The position numbers were made by a program, and so were the translations under genes. Shown here piece after piece: positions 27,052-34,034 of a DNA stretch of 64,000 nucleotides. Positions within the stretch are counted from its first letter, which is position 1. Every line of letters starts with the position of its first letter. Source of the stretch: Algihabitans albus. GTDB taxonomy: Bacteria > Pseudomonadota > Alphaproteobacteria > Kiloniellales > DSM-21159. The DNA is taken from positions 1-64,000 of the forward strand of contig NZ_QXNY01000003.1 of assembly GCF_003572205.1 (NCBI RefSeq), read 5' to 3'. The notes beneath the pieces are model-generated. The model worked only from the letters and a program-made list of their open reading frames with translations, was not told the origin of the DNA and did not search any database.

Positions 27052-28287
27052 ATGCGCGTGATCTTCCCTCTGCTTTTCATGCTGGCTCTGGTCGTCCCAG
27101 CCCTTCCTGCGACAGCCCAGCAAGACGGCCTGCCCGAAGGTCTGGAAGCGCCGGAAACCCCGGAAGCCGCGCTGCAGTTCCTGCACCTCGGCGCCCGCGC
27201 CGACCAGCCGGCGATGATTGCGATCGCCCTGGAGCGCGGCGCCGACATCGAGGGCCTCAACCCACGCGGCAATAGACCGCTGCAGGTTGCCGCGATCTTC
27301 GGATCGGCGGAGGCTGCAAAGGCACTCATCGCCGCAGACGCGAAGCTCGACGCCGCAACGCCCGACGACGCCTGGACGGCCTTGCACTATGCCGCCTACG
27401 AGGACCGGATGGAGGTTGCCAGAGTTCTGATCGACGCCGGCGCGGCCGTCGATCTGCGCGAGACCGACTACGGCAACACACCGCTCTTGATCGCGACGCG
27501 GCGCGGCAACCTGGGGCCGGCGGTCGCACTGCTGGAAGCAGGGGCCAATCTCGAGGCACGGGATCAAAAGGACGGCAATACGCCGCTGATCAACGCTGCC
27601 TTCTCGAAGAATATCCCGCTGGTGGCAGAGTTGATTGCCCGCGGAGCCAATGTCAGCGCGGCCGCCGACGATGGGATGACGCCTCTGCTCGCCACGGCCC
27701 GGGCATCCCGATCATCCGCCGGACGGCAGGACGACAGCGTTCCGATCGCCAGGCTGCTGATGGAGGCGGGTGCCGATCCGACGGCTGCGGTCGAACTGCA
27801 AGGCACCGCACTTCATATCGCCGCCAAGGAAGGCGTCACGGCCCTCGTCGAGACATTGCTGGCGGCCGGCATAGCCGTCGACAGCATCAATCCCTACGAT
27901 GGCCGCACTCCGCTCCACGACGCGGTCGACAACGCTCAGATCGATACGGTCCTGTTTCTGCTGGAAGCCGGTGCGAACCCCAACGCCCGAGAGACGGAGT
28001 CCCGAGAAACGCCGCTCTATGCCGCGTCACAGCTCGGAAACCCCTCGACGGTTCTGATCCTGCTGCAGAACGGTGCCGATCCCGATCTGCGCGACGCCAA
28101 AGGTATCTCACCGCTGATGCGCGCCGCCAACGTCGGGGCGTTGCAGACGGTCAGGCTGCTTCTGGAAGCTGGAGCGTCGGTGGATCTCGTTGCGGACGAC
28201 GACTGGACGGCCCTGCAAGCCGCTCAGGATGTGGGTGCAACGGAGATCGAGGAGATCTTGCGGGCCGCCGGAGCGACCAGGGAATAG
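27052..28287 (+). CDS. Exported ankyrin-repeat protein
   Basis: About 411 residues: a signal peptide (MRVIFPLLFMLALVVPALPATAQ) and then roughly ten ankyrin repeats filling the rest of the protein, each recognisable by G-N-T/R-P-L-x-x-A and LL-x-A-G-A-x. Ankyrin solenoids mediate protein-protein contacts and this one would act in the periplasm. It starts about 90 bases after the FDH1 alpha subunit on the same strand, so it may be cotranscribed, but a link to formate metabolism is not established. An in-frame ATG at 27007 with GGAGGG upstream is the alternative start and would add 15 residues before the signal. Confidence 0.85.
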   Translation: MRVIFPLLFMLALVVPALPATAQQDGLPEGLEAPETPEAALQFLHLGARADQPAMIAIALERGADIEGLNPRGNRPLQVAAIFGSAEAAKALIAADAKLDAATPDDAWTALHYAAYEDRMEVARVLIDAGAAVDLRETDYGNTPLLIATRRGNLGPAVALLEAGANLEARDQKDGNTPLINAAFSKNIPLVAELIARGANVSAAADDGMTPLLATARASRSSAGRQDDSVPIARLLMEAGADPTAAVELQGTALHIAAKEGVTALVETLLAAGIAVDSINPYDGRTPLHDAVDNAQIDTVLFLLEAGANPNARETESRETPLYAASQLGNPSTVLILLQNGADPDLRDAKGISPLMRAANVGALQTVRLLLEAGASVDLVADDDWTALQAAQDVGATEIEEILRAAGATRE

Positions 28288-28344
28288 CGGCCCTGCGGCG
28301 CAGGCAGAACCGCTGCGCGACGAGAACTGGGCCCGCTCCCAGAT

Positions 28345-28473
28345 TTAACCGTCGAGACGAACGTTCGACGTTGAGAAGACGCTGCCGGCGTCCATGCCCA
28401 GAGAGCCGAGAATGAAGTATGCGCCGAGCGCGATCACGACGGCCGCAGTGCAGCCAGCGACAAAGGCTTTCAT
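28345..28473 (-). CDS. Small single-pass membrane protein (42 aa)
   Basis: A short reading frame of 42 codons plus TAA. The ATG at 28471-28473 follows GGAGGGTTCTTTC, an excellent ribosome-binding site. The peptide begins MKAFVAGCTAAVVIALG, one hydrophobic helix of about 22 residues, and ends with the polar tail VFSTSNVRLDG. It may be a small inner-membrane protein or an uncleaved signal anchor. It lies downstream of, and on the same strand as, the WD40-cytochrome c gene (gap 137 bases). I recognise no named family. Confidence 0.7.
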   Translation of the reverse strand: MKAFVAGCTAAVVIALGAYFILGSLGMDAGSVFSTSNVRLDG

Positions 28474-28609
28474 GAAAGAACCCTCCAAACCCTGTTTTTC
28501 GGTATTCTATTGCACAGCTGCGCAGAGGCAAAGGGCAGTTTCCACCGCATGACTATCCTATTTATTCAGTAGGTTAAAGCCTATTCATCGGACCTGCCCC
28601 GACCGCACT

Positions 28610-29938
28610 CTACTCGGTCACGACCTCGAGGTAGCGCATCAGTGCCGCCCGATCTTCGGCGTTTGGGATCCGCTGGATCGGCATCTTTGTGCCGGGAGTC
28701 ATGATATCCGGCCCCTCGTCGAATAGCTGAGAGATGGTCTCGGCGTTCCAAACGATCTCCGTATCCGTCAGCGCCGGCGAGTAGTTGTAGTCGGCCACCG
28801 CCCCCGCCGGACGGCCGAAAACGCCATGCAGTGTCGGTCCGGCGCGCCGGGACGCACCCGGCTGCACGTCGTGGCAGACTGAGCATTTGCGGAAGACTTC
28901 GGCGCCCCTCTCCAGAGAGGGGTCGGCAGTGGCCAGGTCCGACAGCGGCCGTGCCCCGGAAGCCACCGAAACGCCGATCTCCGTGCCTTGCTCGAGATCC
29001 CAGACCCGCGCCACCTCGTCGGCGCCGCCGGAGATCAGCTTCTTGCCGTCGTCGAAAAAGGCGAGCGACCAGATCGGCGCCAGATGACCGTCCAGAACGG
29101 CCGCCGGCTGCCGGGTCTCCAGATCCCACAAGCGAACGACGCGGTCGGTCCCGGCAGATGCCGCCAGACGACCGTCCGGCGAGACAGCAAGAGCGAAGGC
29201 GGAGGCCTCGGGATGCTCACCGAGTTGCGCGACCTCCGTTCCCGTCTCCAAATCCCAAAGGCGCACGGAGCCGTCGACCTGCGTTGTGACCGCGTGACGC
29301 TCATCCGGCAGCCAAACGGCGGAGGTGAAGCCGACCGCACCGCCGGAGAGTTCGCCAAGCTGGGTTCCGTCGCTGACCCGCCAGATCCGCAGCGTCAAAT
29401 CGAAGCCAGCCGAGAGCAACTGCTCTCCCGACGGGGAGAAGGCCACGGCGTTGACCGTGCTTCGATGTCCTTCGAAAACACCGAGAGGCTCAAGCGCCTG
29501 AAGGTCCCACAAGCGGACGCTGCCGTCCCAGCCGGCCGACGCCGCGCGGGTTCCATCCGCGGAGACCGCAAGGCCCTGGACCTTGCCCTCATGGCCTTCC
29601 AGAACCGCAACCTCTCGGCCAGCTGCGGTATCCCAGACGCGCAAAGTGCCGTCGTCACTGGCCGAGACGGCGCGCTCGTTCGGCAAGAGAGCGACCGCGT
29701 TGACCGAAGCCTGGTGTGCATCGAGCACCTGCAGCGCACGCTGCTCGGGAAGGTCCCACAGGATCACCGTGTAATCGAAGGAACCGGTGAGCGCGCGTTT
29801 GCCGTCCGGCGCGACGGCGACCCCCTTCACGAACCCGCCATGGCCGAGCAATTCGGCCCATGCGGGACTGCCTGGCGACACGATCGAAAAAGCTGCGGCA
29901 AGCCCCAGCAGCGCGCAGCTTTTTGCCCAAAAATTCAT
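28610..29938 (-). CDS. WD40-repeat c-type cytochrome
   Basis: About 442 residues. A signal peptide (MNFWAKSCALLGLAAAFSIV to SPAWA) directs export. Residues about 25-340 form a seven-bladed WD40 propeller with repeated VRLWDLE and GHxxxV motifs. The last 100 residues are a class I cytochrome c domain: heme site CSVCH, then GPTLHGVFGR and a distal Met ligand candidate in MTPGTKMP. The protein would be periplasmic and could accept or relay electrons on a protein-docking platform. It lies between two formate dehydrogenase loci. ATG 29936-29938 is chosen since it starts the signal peptide. Confidence 0.9.
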   Translation of the reverse strand: MNFWAKSCALLGLAAAFSIVSPGSPAWAELLGHGGFVKGVAVAPDGKRALTGSFDYTVILWDLPEQRALQVLDAHQASVNAVALLPNERAVSASDDGTLRVWDTAAGREVAVLEGHEGKVQGLAVSADGTRAASAGWDGSVRLWDLQALEPLGVFEGHRSTVNAVAFSPSGEQLLSAGFDLTLRIWRVSDGTQLGELSGGAVGFTSAVWLPDERHAVTTQVDGSVRLWDLETGTEVAQLGEHPEASAFALAVSPDGRLAASAGTDRVVRLWDLETRQPAAVLDGHLAPIWSLAFFDDGKKLISGGADEVARVWDLEQGTEIGVSVASGARPLSDLATADPSLERGAEVFRKCSVCHDVQPGASRRAGPTLHGVFGRPAGAVADYNYSPALTDTEIVWNAETISQLFDEGPDIMTPGTKMPIQRIPNAEDRAALMRYLEVVTE

Positions 29939-30041
29939 GGCTTTACGCCAATTTTCCAACATGGCCTCGACTGTAGCAAAAACCGCCTCTTCCCTCCAAG
30001 CGCTTGCATGAGGACCCAGCGGCTGGCAAAGGACGCACGCT

Positions 30042-30584
30042 ATGATAGGCGCTCCCCTCGCTACTCTGGTCTATGCCCCCAATGACGGGAAGTCGGATTT
30101 GCTTGCCGACTTTGCCGGACGCCGGCGGGCAGAGGGCGTGGTCGTCGACGGCGTTGTTATTGAAACGCTCTGGAGTCAGCCCGGAACGAAATCGGGCCTG
30201 CAACTGCGTGCACTGAAAGCGGATAGAGCGACGCCCCTGACCCAACCTTACCGCGAGGGAATCGTCGTCGGCCGCTGGCATCTGCTGCCCGATGGCGTGG
30301 CGACCATGGCGCGCATTCTGGAACGCGCAGCCGCCAGCTCCACCGACCTGCTGATCGTCGACAAGTTCGGCCCCCTGGAGGGCCGTGGCCTGGGAATGGC
30401 GTCGGCCCTGCGCAAAGCCTTGGCAAAGCCCGTTCCCATGGTGGTCGCCGTGCGTCACGAGTTTTTACCGGCCTGGCGCAGCTTCGTTGCCGACGCGGCA
30501 CCGACCCGTCTCGAGACCCTGACCGAACTGCCACCCGACGAGGCCGCCTTGAACGCCTGGTGGGCGGCAACGGCTTGCGCGTAA
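30042..30584 (+). CDS. DUF2478 family protein (NTPase-like, molybdenum-associated)
   Basis: A 180-residue soluble protein beginning LATLVYAPNDGKSDLLADFA, with a GKS-containing loop and a later LLIVDKFGPLEGRG strand resembling Walker B, as in DUF2478 proteins. These are often encoded beside molybdate transport, nitrogenase or molybdoenzyme genes. Their biochemical role is undetermined; a nucleoside-triphosphatase-like role in metal or cofactor handling has been suggested by fold. It lies between the WD40-cytochrome and the membrane formate dehydrogenase operon, which fits a molybdenum/tungsten cofactor connection. It is divergent from the cytochrome gene. Confidence 0.82.
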   Translation: MIGAPLATLVYAPNDGKSDLLADFAGRRRAEGVVVDGVVIETLWSQPGTKSGLQLRALKADRATPLTQPYREGIVVGRWHLLPDGVATMARILERAAASSTDLLIVDKFGPLEGRGLGMASALRKALAKPVPMVVAVRHEFLPAWRSFVADAAPTRLETLTELPPDEAALNAWWAATACA

Positions 30585-30620
30585 CCGTTCGAGCGTGGCT
30601 CCGCTTGTGACGGTCACGCT

Positions 30621-31202
30621 CTAAGGGCGCAGGTTGAGGTTACTGTCGACGTTACGACCGTAGCTTTCAGCCAAGGGCGCGACCAGTAGTGGTGCCAAGC
30701 CTTCCAGACCCCGCGCGTCCATGGCCGTGGAGGCATCGCCTTGCCAGACCACCTCGCTCTGTCCCGGGTCGCGCAGTTGGGCGCTCAAGGTCACCAGTCC
30801 TTCGCGCAGGATACGGACACCCGTTTCGCTGCGCCGACCGCCCAGGACGGAATCCTCGGTATTGGACAGGACGTTGACGTCGACCTGTGCGTCGCCCAGA
30901 TTGGTTTCCGCGCGTCCCAGGGTAGGACCGGTTCTCTCCATCTCGCCCTGGCGCACCTGAAGGTCCAGCATGAGCTGGAGCGGCGCCGTAGGGTCGACGG
31001 TGACTCCTTGAGTTTGCAAGGCAGCGATGAAATCGTCGCGCAGTTGCACGTTCAGTTCCGAGTCGTCATAGACGTCGACCGCGACCGGCAGCACCGGCGC
31101 GGCGTCGGCAAACAAGGTGGCGACGAGGCGCGACGGCCCGCCCCCTTGCGCCAGGGCGGTCGATCCGAAAATCAAACCGATCAAAAGCACCCGCCAGAAC
31201 AT
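30621..31202 (-). CDS. Exported hypothetical protein
   Basis: A 193-residue protein with a signal peptide (MFWRVLLIGLIFGSTALAQ). The mature part is soluble and acidic, with a mixed alpha/beta pattern reminiscent of small envelope proteins (DLQVRQGEMERTGPTLG, VSAQLRDPG-like strands). I recognise no catalytic motif. The ATG follows GGGAGGCGCGTGA. It is the last gene on its strand before the convergent DUF2478 gene. It lies downstream of the formate dehydrogenase gamma region, with a hairpin between it and the PepSY-like gene, so it may be transcribed separately. Confidence 0.7.
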   Translation of the reverse strand: MFWRVLLIGLIFGSTALAQGGGPSRLVATLFADAAPVLPVAVDVYDDSELNVQLRDDFIAALQTQGVTVDPTAPLQLMLDLQVRQGEMERTGPTLGRAETNLGDAQVDVNVLSNTEDSVLGGRRSETGVRILREGLVTLSAQLRDPGQSEVVWQGDASTAMDARGLEGLAPLLVAPLAESYGRNVDSNLNLRP

Positions 31203-31254
31203 TCACGCGCCTCCCTTTTTCACCGATGAAGCGGGTTGGAACGAAAGCGACCGC

Positions 31255-31276
31255 TGCCGGAGAGTCGGGTCCGGCA
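31255..31276 (-). terminator. Hairpin between PepSY-like and exported hypothetical genes
   Basis: Perfect 7-bp arms TGCCGGA and TCCGGCA around an 8-nt loop, downstream of the PepSY-like stop codon. It is a candidate terminator or 3' processing signal for the formate dehydrogenase transcript. The following minus-strand bases are only mildly T-rich. Confidence 0.4.
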
Positions 31277-31309
31277 ACGGTCGGAGTCAAGCGAGTCCGG
31301 TATATAAAG

Positions 31310-31678
31310 CTATCGCCAAACTGTGCCCGCAGCGCGGCTTGGCTGCACGGTGTCGCGCGTGAAGCGGCCGCCCGACCCCGGCAGCTGATACCCGCTGCTA
31401 CCGTGTCGGAAGGAGGGGATCAGGTCCCCGGTCTCCCGATCCACCGCCAGACGGGTGACCCGAAAGGCGCTGTTGGACGTTCCACCCGGCTCCATCACGG
31501 TCAGGAGCCACGCGCGCTGTCCATCGACCTCGCTGGCCTGGGCCCTCAAAACCTCGACGCCGTAACGTTCGGCCACCAGCGCCGTCGCTTCCTCCTGGGT
31601 CAAAGCCAAGGCAGCGGGGGCCGTCGACAGGAGGCCCGCCGCCAAGCAGATCGCCGACAGGAGAGGCAGTGGTCGCAT
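31310..31678 (-). CDS. Exported PepSY-like small protein
   Basis: A 122-residue protein with a signal peptide (MRPLPLLSAICLAAGLLSTAP, cleaved near ALA). The mature segment LTQEEATALVAERYGVEVLRA followed by WLLTVMEP and VDRETGDLI resembles a single PepSY-like domain (a helix, then strands with D-x-x-T-G-x-x). PepSY domains are thought to be inhibitory or scaffolding modules in the envelope. ATG 31676-31678 lies 4 bases after the gamma-subunit stop, so it belongs to the formate dehydrogenase operon. Its role there is unknown. Confidence 0.7.
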   Translation of the reverse strand: MRPLPLLSAICLAAGLLSTAPAALALTQEEATALVAERYGVEVLRAQASEVDGQRAWLLTVMEPGGTSNSAFRVTRLAVDRETGDLIPSFRHGSSGYQLPGSGGRFTRDTVQPSRAAGTVWR

Positions 31679-31682
31679 TCGG

Positions 31683-32816
31683 TTACTCCGCCGGCTGAGG
31701 ATGTTTGCCGTATTGGGGCGGCGTCTCGCCACGCACCTCGGCGACCCAGAGATTGTGATGTTCCCGCGCCCAATTCTCGTCGACCTGCCCGGACCCCATG
31801 GCCGCGAAGGCCCCCTGCATACCGAGCGAGCCGATGTAGATGTGCGCGACGACGATCGCGATAAGAACCAGCGAGACCACCCCGTGCCAAAGGGTGGAGA
31901 GCTGCATTTCCTGGATCGCCGTTACCTCGGTCGGCAACCCGAAACCGAAGATATTGAGAGCCGCGAAGGTCTTGGCCCAGATATCGAACTCGAAGGGGAA
32001 CATCATCGCGATACCCGACAGCGACAGAGACAAACCGCCGAGAACCGTGGACCAGAAAATCACCTTCTGACCGGCGTTGAACTTCTTCGAGGGCGGATGG
32101 CTGTGCTTCGTGAACAATCCTCCGGCCTTGGACAGCCAGATCAGATCGTACTTGTTGGGAATGTTGTGCTTCACCCAGAGAACGAACATCAGCGTGATGC
32201 CCAGCATGAAGGGGAAGGCCAGGAAGTTGTGCGCATACTTGCCGGCAATGGTGAGCCAGGAGAAAGCCTCCGGCCCCAGCACGGGCATCAGCACGAAGCG
32301 GCCCCACAGCAGGTTGATGCCGGTCAGGGCGAGGATCACGAAGGAGGTCGCCGTCAGCCAGTGAGCGAAACGGTCGATGAAACCGAACCGCTCGATGGTC
32401 CGGTCCGAGGGGCCTGCCTCGATCTTGATGCGGCCGCGCAGCACGAAGAACAGCGCGAGCAGAGCGATCATCCCAAGCAGGAGCCAGGACCCGTAAACCA
32501 TCAGCGGACCGTTGCGGACGTTCCGCCAGTTCTCGCCTTCCGACTGCACCAGGATCCCCGCCTTGCTGTCCGGTATAGACACCTCGCCCTGGATACCGCC
32601 GCGAACCGCACGCCACATCTCGGCATCGCTCGCACTGCCCAAAGATCCGCCTGGGACGGCGCCGCCGGTCAAAGCCTCCTCCGGAACTTCACGGCCCTGT
32701 ATCTGTTGGGCCACGGCTTCGGTTCCGGTGAGCGTCATCGCCGCAAGAACTGTGACGATCGCCAGTGCCAAGGCGGTAAGGCCAAGACGCCGGACAAGTA
32801 GATCGATCAGCTTCAT
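31683..32816 (-). CDS. Membrane formate dehydrogenase gamma subunit (cytochrome b556)
   Basis: A 377-residue membrane protein. A signal-peptide-like helix ending near EAVAQ is followed by about 75 periplasmic residues, then a helix (LMVYGSWLLLGMIALLALFFVL) and the four-helix diheme cytochrome b core. Haem-ligand histidines are plausible in IDRFAHWLTA, GKYAHNFLAF and STLWHGVVSLVLIAIVVAHIYIG. It passes electrons from the periplasmic alpha-beta complex to the quinone pool. The extended N-terminus is common in the FDH3-type gamma subunits of alphaproteobacteria. ATG 32814-32816 starts the signal helix; the 41 preceding in-frame residues are not credible. Confidence 0.93.
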   Translation of the reverse strand: MKLIDLLVRRLGLTALALAIVTVLAAMTLTGTEAVAQQIQGREVPEEALTGGAVPGGSLGSASDAEMWRAVRGGIQGEVSIPDSKAGILVQSEGENWRNVRNGPLMVYGSWLLLGMIALLALFFVLRGRIKIEAGPSDRTIERFGFIDRFAHWLTATSFVILALTGINLLWGRFVLMPVLGPEAFSWLTIAGKYAHNFLAFPFMLGITLMFVLWVKHNIPNKYDLIWLSKAGGLFTKHSHPPSKKFNAGQKVIFWSTVLGGLSLSLSGIAMMFPFEFDIWAKTFAALNIFGFGLPTEVTAIQEMQLSTLWHGVVSLVLIAIVVAHIYIGSLGMQGAFAAMGSGQVDENWAREHHNLWVAEVRGETPPQYGKHPQPAE

Positions 32817-32868
32817 CTGCCTGATATCCCTAACTGTAGCAGCTTCGCAGAGCCGCTCGGGAGCGCCG

Positions 32869-33069
32869 CTAGAGCGCGCCCTGGTTCTTGGCGCGGGCGC
32901 GCAGTTCTTCAGCCGTCGTCCCACCCATGCTGTTGTCATCCTGTCCCAGGTACGTGCCCTTCTGGAACATGAGAATACGGTCCTGCTCTTCTTCCTTGCA
33001 GCCCGCCAAGAACAGGCCGCCGAGCATAACCATCGTTGTCAACGCGAGCGTTTTGCTCTTGAACTTCAT
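32869..33069 (-). CDS. Small lipoprotein of the formate dehydrogenase operon
   Basis: A 66-residue lipoprotein: hydrophobic signal, lipobox LFLAGC (lipidated Cys at about 24), then a charged soluble tail (KEEEQDRILMFQKGTYLG, ending GTTAEELRARAKNQGAL). GGAGGGGTGATCAG provides a strong ribosome-binding site. Comparable tiny lipoproteins occur between beta and gamma genes in other formate dehydrogenase operons, perhaps as assembly or stabilising factors of the periplasmic complex; the function is unproven. It lies 52 bases before the gamma-subunit start. Confidence 0.8.
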   Translation of the reverse strand: MKFKSKTLALTTMVMLGGLFLAGCKEEEQDRILMFQKGTYLGQDDNSMGGTTAEELRARAKNQGAL

Positions 33070-33416
33070 CTGATCACCCCTCCTCGTTGGCCCCCTGTAG
33101 CGGCACTCCCGTTAACGCCCAGCGCCGAGGCCGCTTTCGTTCGATCACCGCCCATCCGACACCGAACCTCGGGTACCGGGCCGCATCGCCGAAGCCTGTC
33201 TCTTGTCGTCTTCTCCCGCGCGCCATCGAATGGAAACTCCAGACAGAACGGCCAAACGGGACTGACAACTATTGTTGTTGGACCTACGCATCGGGCCTCC
33301 CCACGGGAGGCAAGGGGCGGCGAACCCAGAAGCCCGCCGCCCCAGAACCTTACCGAACAATCACGCTTCGACCGCCCCGACACAGAGGCCGGACCAACCG
33401 AACCGCAATCGAGCGA
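33070..33416. other. 347-bp gap inside the formate dehydrogenase operon
   Basis: This lies between the beta-subunit gene and the small lipoprotein gene, both on the minus strand. I see no credible protein. It contains a GC-rich hairpin (33314-33343) just after the beta-subunit stop and an AT-richer patch around 33255-33290 that might hold an internal promoter. The arrangement could produce different transcript levels for the catalytic and membrane parts. Confidence 0.5.
33314..33343 (-). terminator. Intra-operon hairpin after the formate dehydrogenase beta gene
   Basis: Perfect 9-bp arms GGGGCGGCG and CGCCGCCCC with a 12-nt loop, 74 bases downstream of the beta-subunit stop. There is no T run on the minus strand, so it may stabilise the upstream message or attenuate rather than end transcription. 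Confidence 0.4.
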
Positions 33417-34013
33417 TCAGGAACCGCCCTTCTGCTCGTAAGCGGTGCCCCAACCCCAGGCGCCGGAGCCGAAACCGCGGGCAACCACGCGCTCGCGGTA
33501 GATATCCGAGACGGTATCGCCGTCACCGGCCAGCAACGCCTTGGTCGAGCACATCTCCGCACAGAGCGGCAGGGTGCCCTCGGCCAGACGGTTACGACCG
33601 TACTTGGCGAACTCCTCGGCGGAGTTGTTCTCCTCCGGACCGCCGGCGCAGAAGGTGCACTTGTCCATCTTGCCCCGGCTACCGAAGTTGCCCGCCTGCG
33701 GATACTGCGGCGCGCCGAAGGGGCACGCATAGAAGCAGTAGCCGCAGCCGATGCAGAGGTCCTTGGAGTGGAGAACCACGCCTTCGTCGGTCTGGTAGAA
33801 ACAGTCGACCGGGCAGACCGCCATGCAGGGCGCATCGGAGCAATGCATGCAGGCCACCGAGATCGAACGTTCGCCCGGCTTGCCGTCATTGATGGTGACG
33901 ACCCGACGACGATTCACGCCCCAAGGGACTTCGTGCTCGTTCTTGCAGGCCGTGACGCAGGCGTTGCACTCGATGCAGCGCTCGGCGTCGCAGAGGAACT
34001 TCATTCTTGCCAT
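33417..34013 (-). CDS. Membrane formate dehydrogenase beta subunit (iron-sulfur)
   Basis: A 198-residue polyferredoxin. Four cysteine groups of the DMSO-reductase-family beta subunit are visible: CIECNACVTAC near residues 13-23, CMHCSDAPCMAVCP near 55-68, CIGCGYCFYACP near 87-98, and later CTFC plus a paired CAEMC. These would hold four [4Fe-4S] clusters. It transfers electrons from the catalytic subunit to the cytochrome b subunit. It has no signal of its own and would be exported with the Tat-carrying alpha subunit. It starts 21 bases after the alpha-subunit stop. Confidence 0.95.
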   Translation of the reverse strand: MARMKFLCDAERCIECNACVTACKNEHEVPWGVNRRRVVTINDGKPGERSISVACMHCSDAPCMAVCPVDCFYQTDEGVVLHSKDLCIGCGYCFYACPFGAPQYPQAGNFGSRGKMDKCTFCAGGPEENNSAEEFAKYGRNRLAEGTLPLCAEMCSTKALLAGDGDTVSDIYRERVVARGFGSGAWGWGTAYEQKGGS

Positions 34014-34034
34014 TAGAGTTTCTCCCTCAGGCCC

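Noticed and set aside
25837-27567. Long minus-strand frames opposite the FDH1 alpha subunit (also 24010-25800)
   Set aside because: Antisense shadows with no motif. The plus strand carries all expected Fe-S and cofactor signatures.
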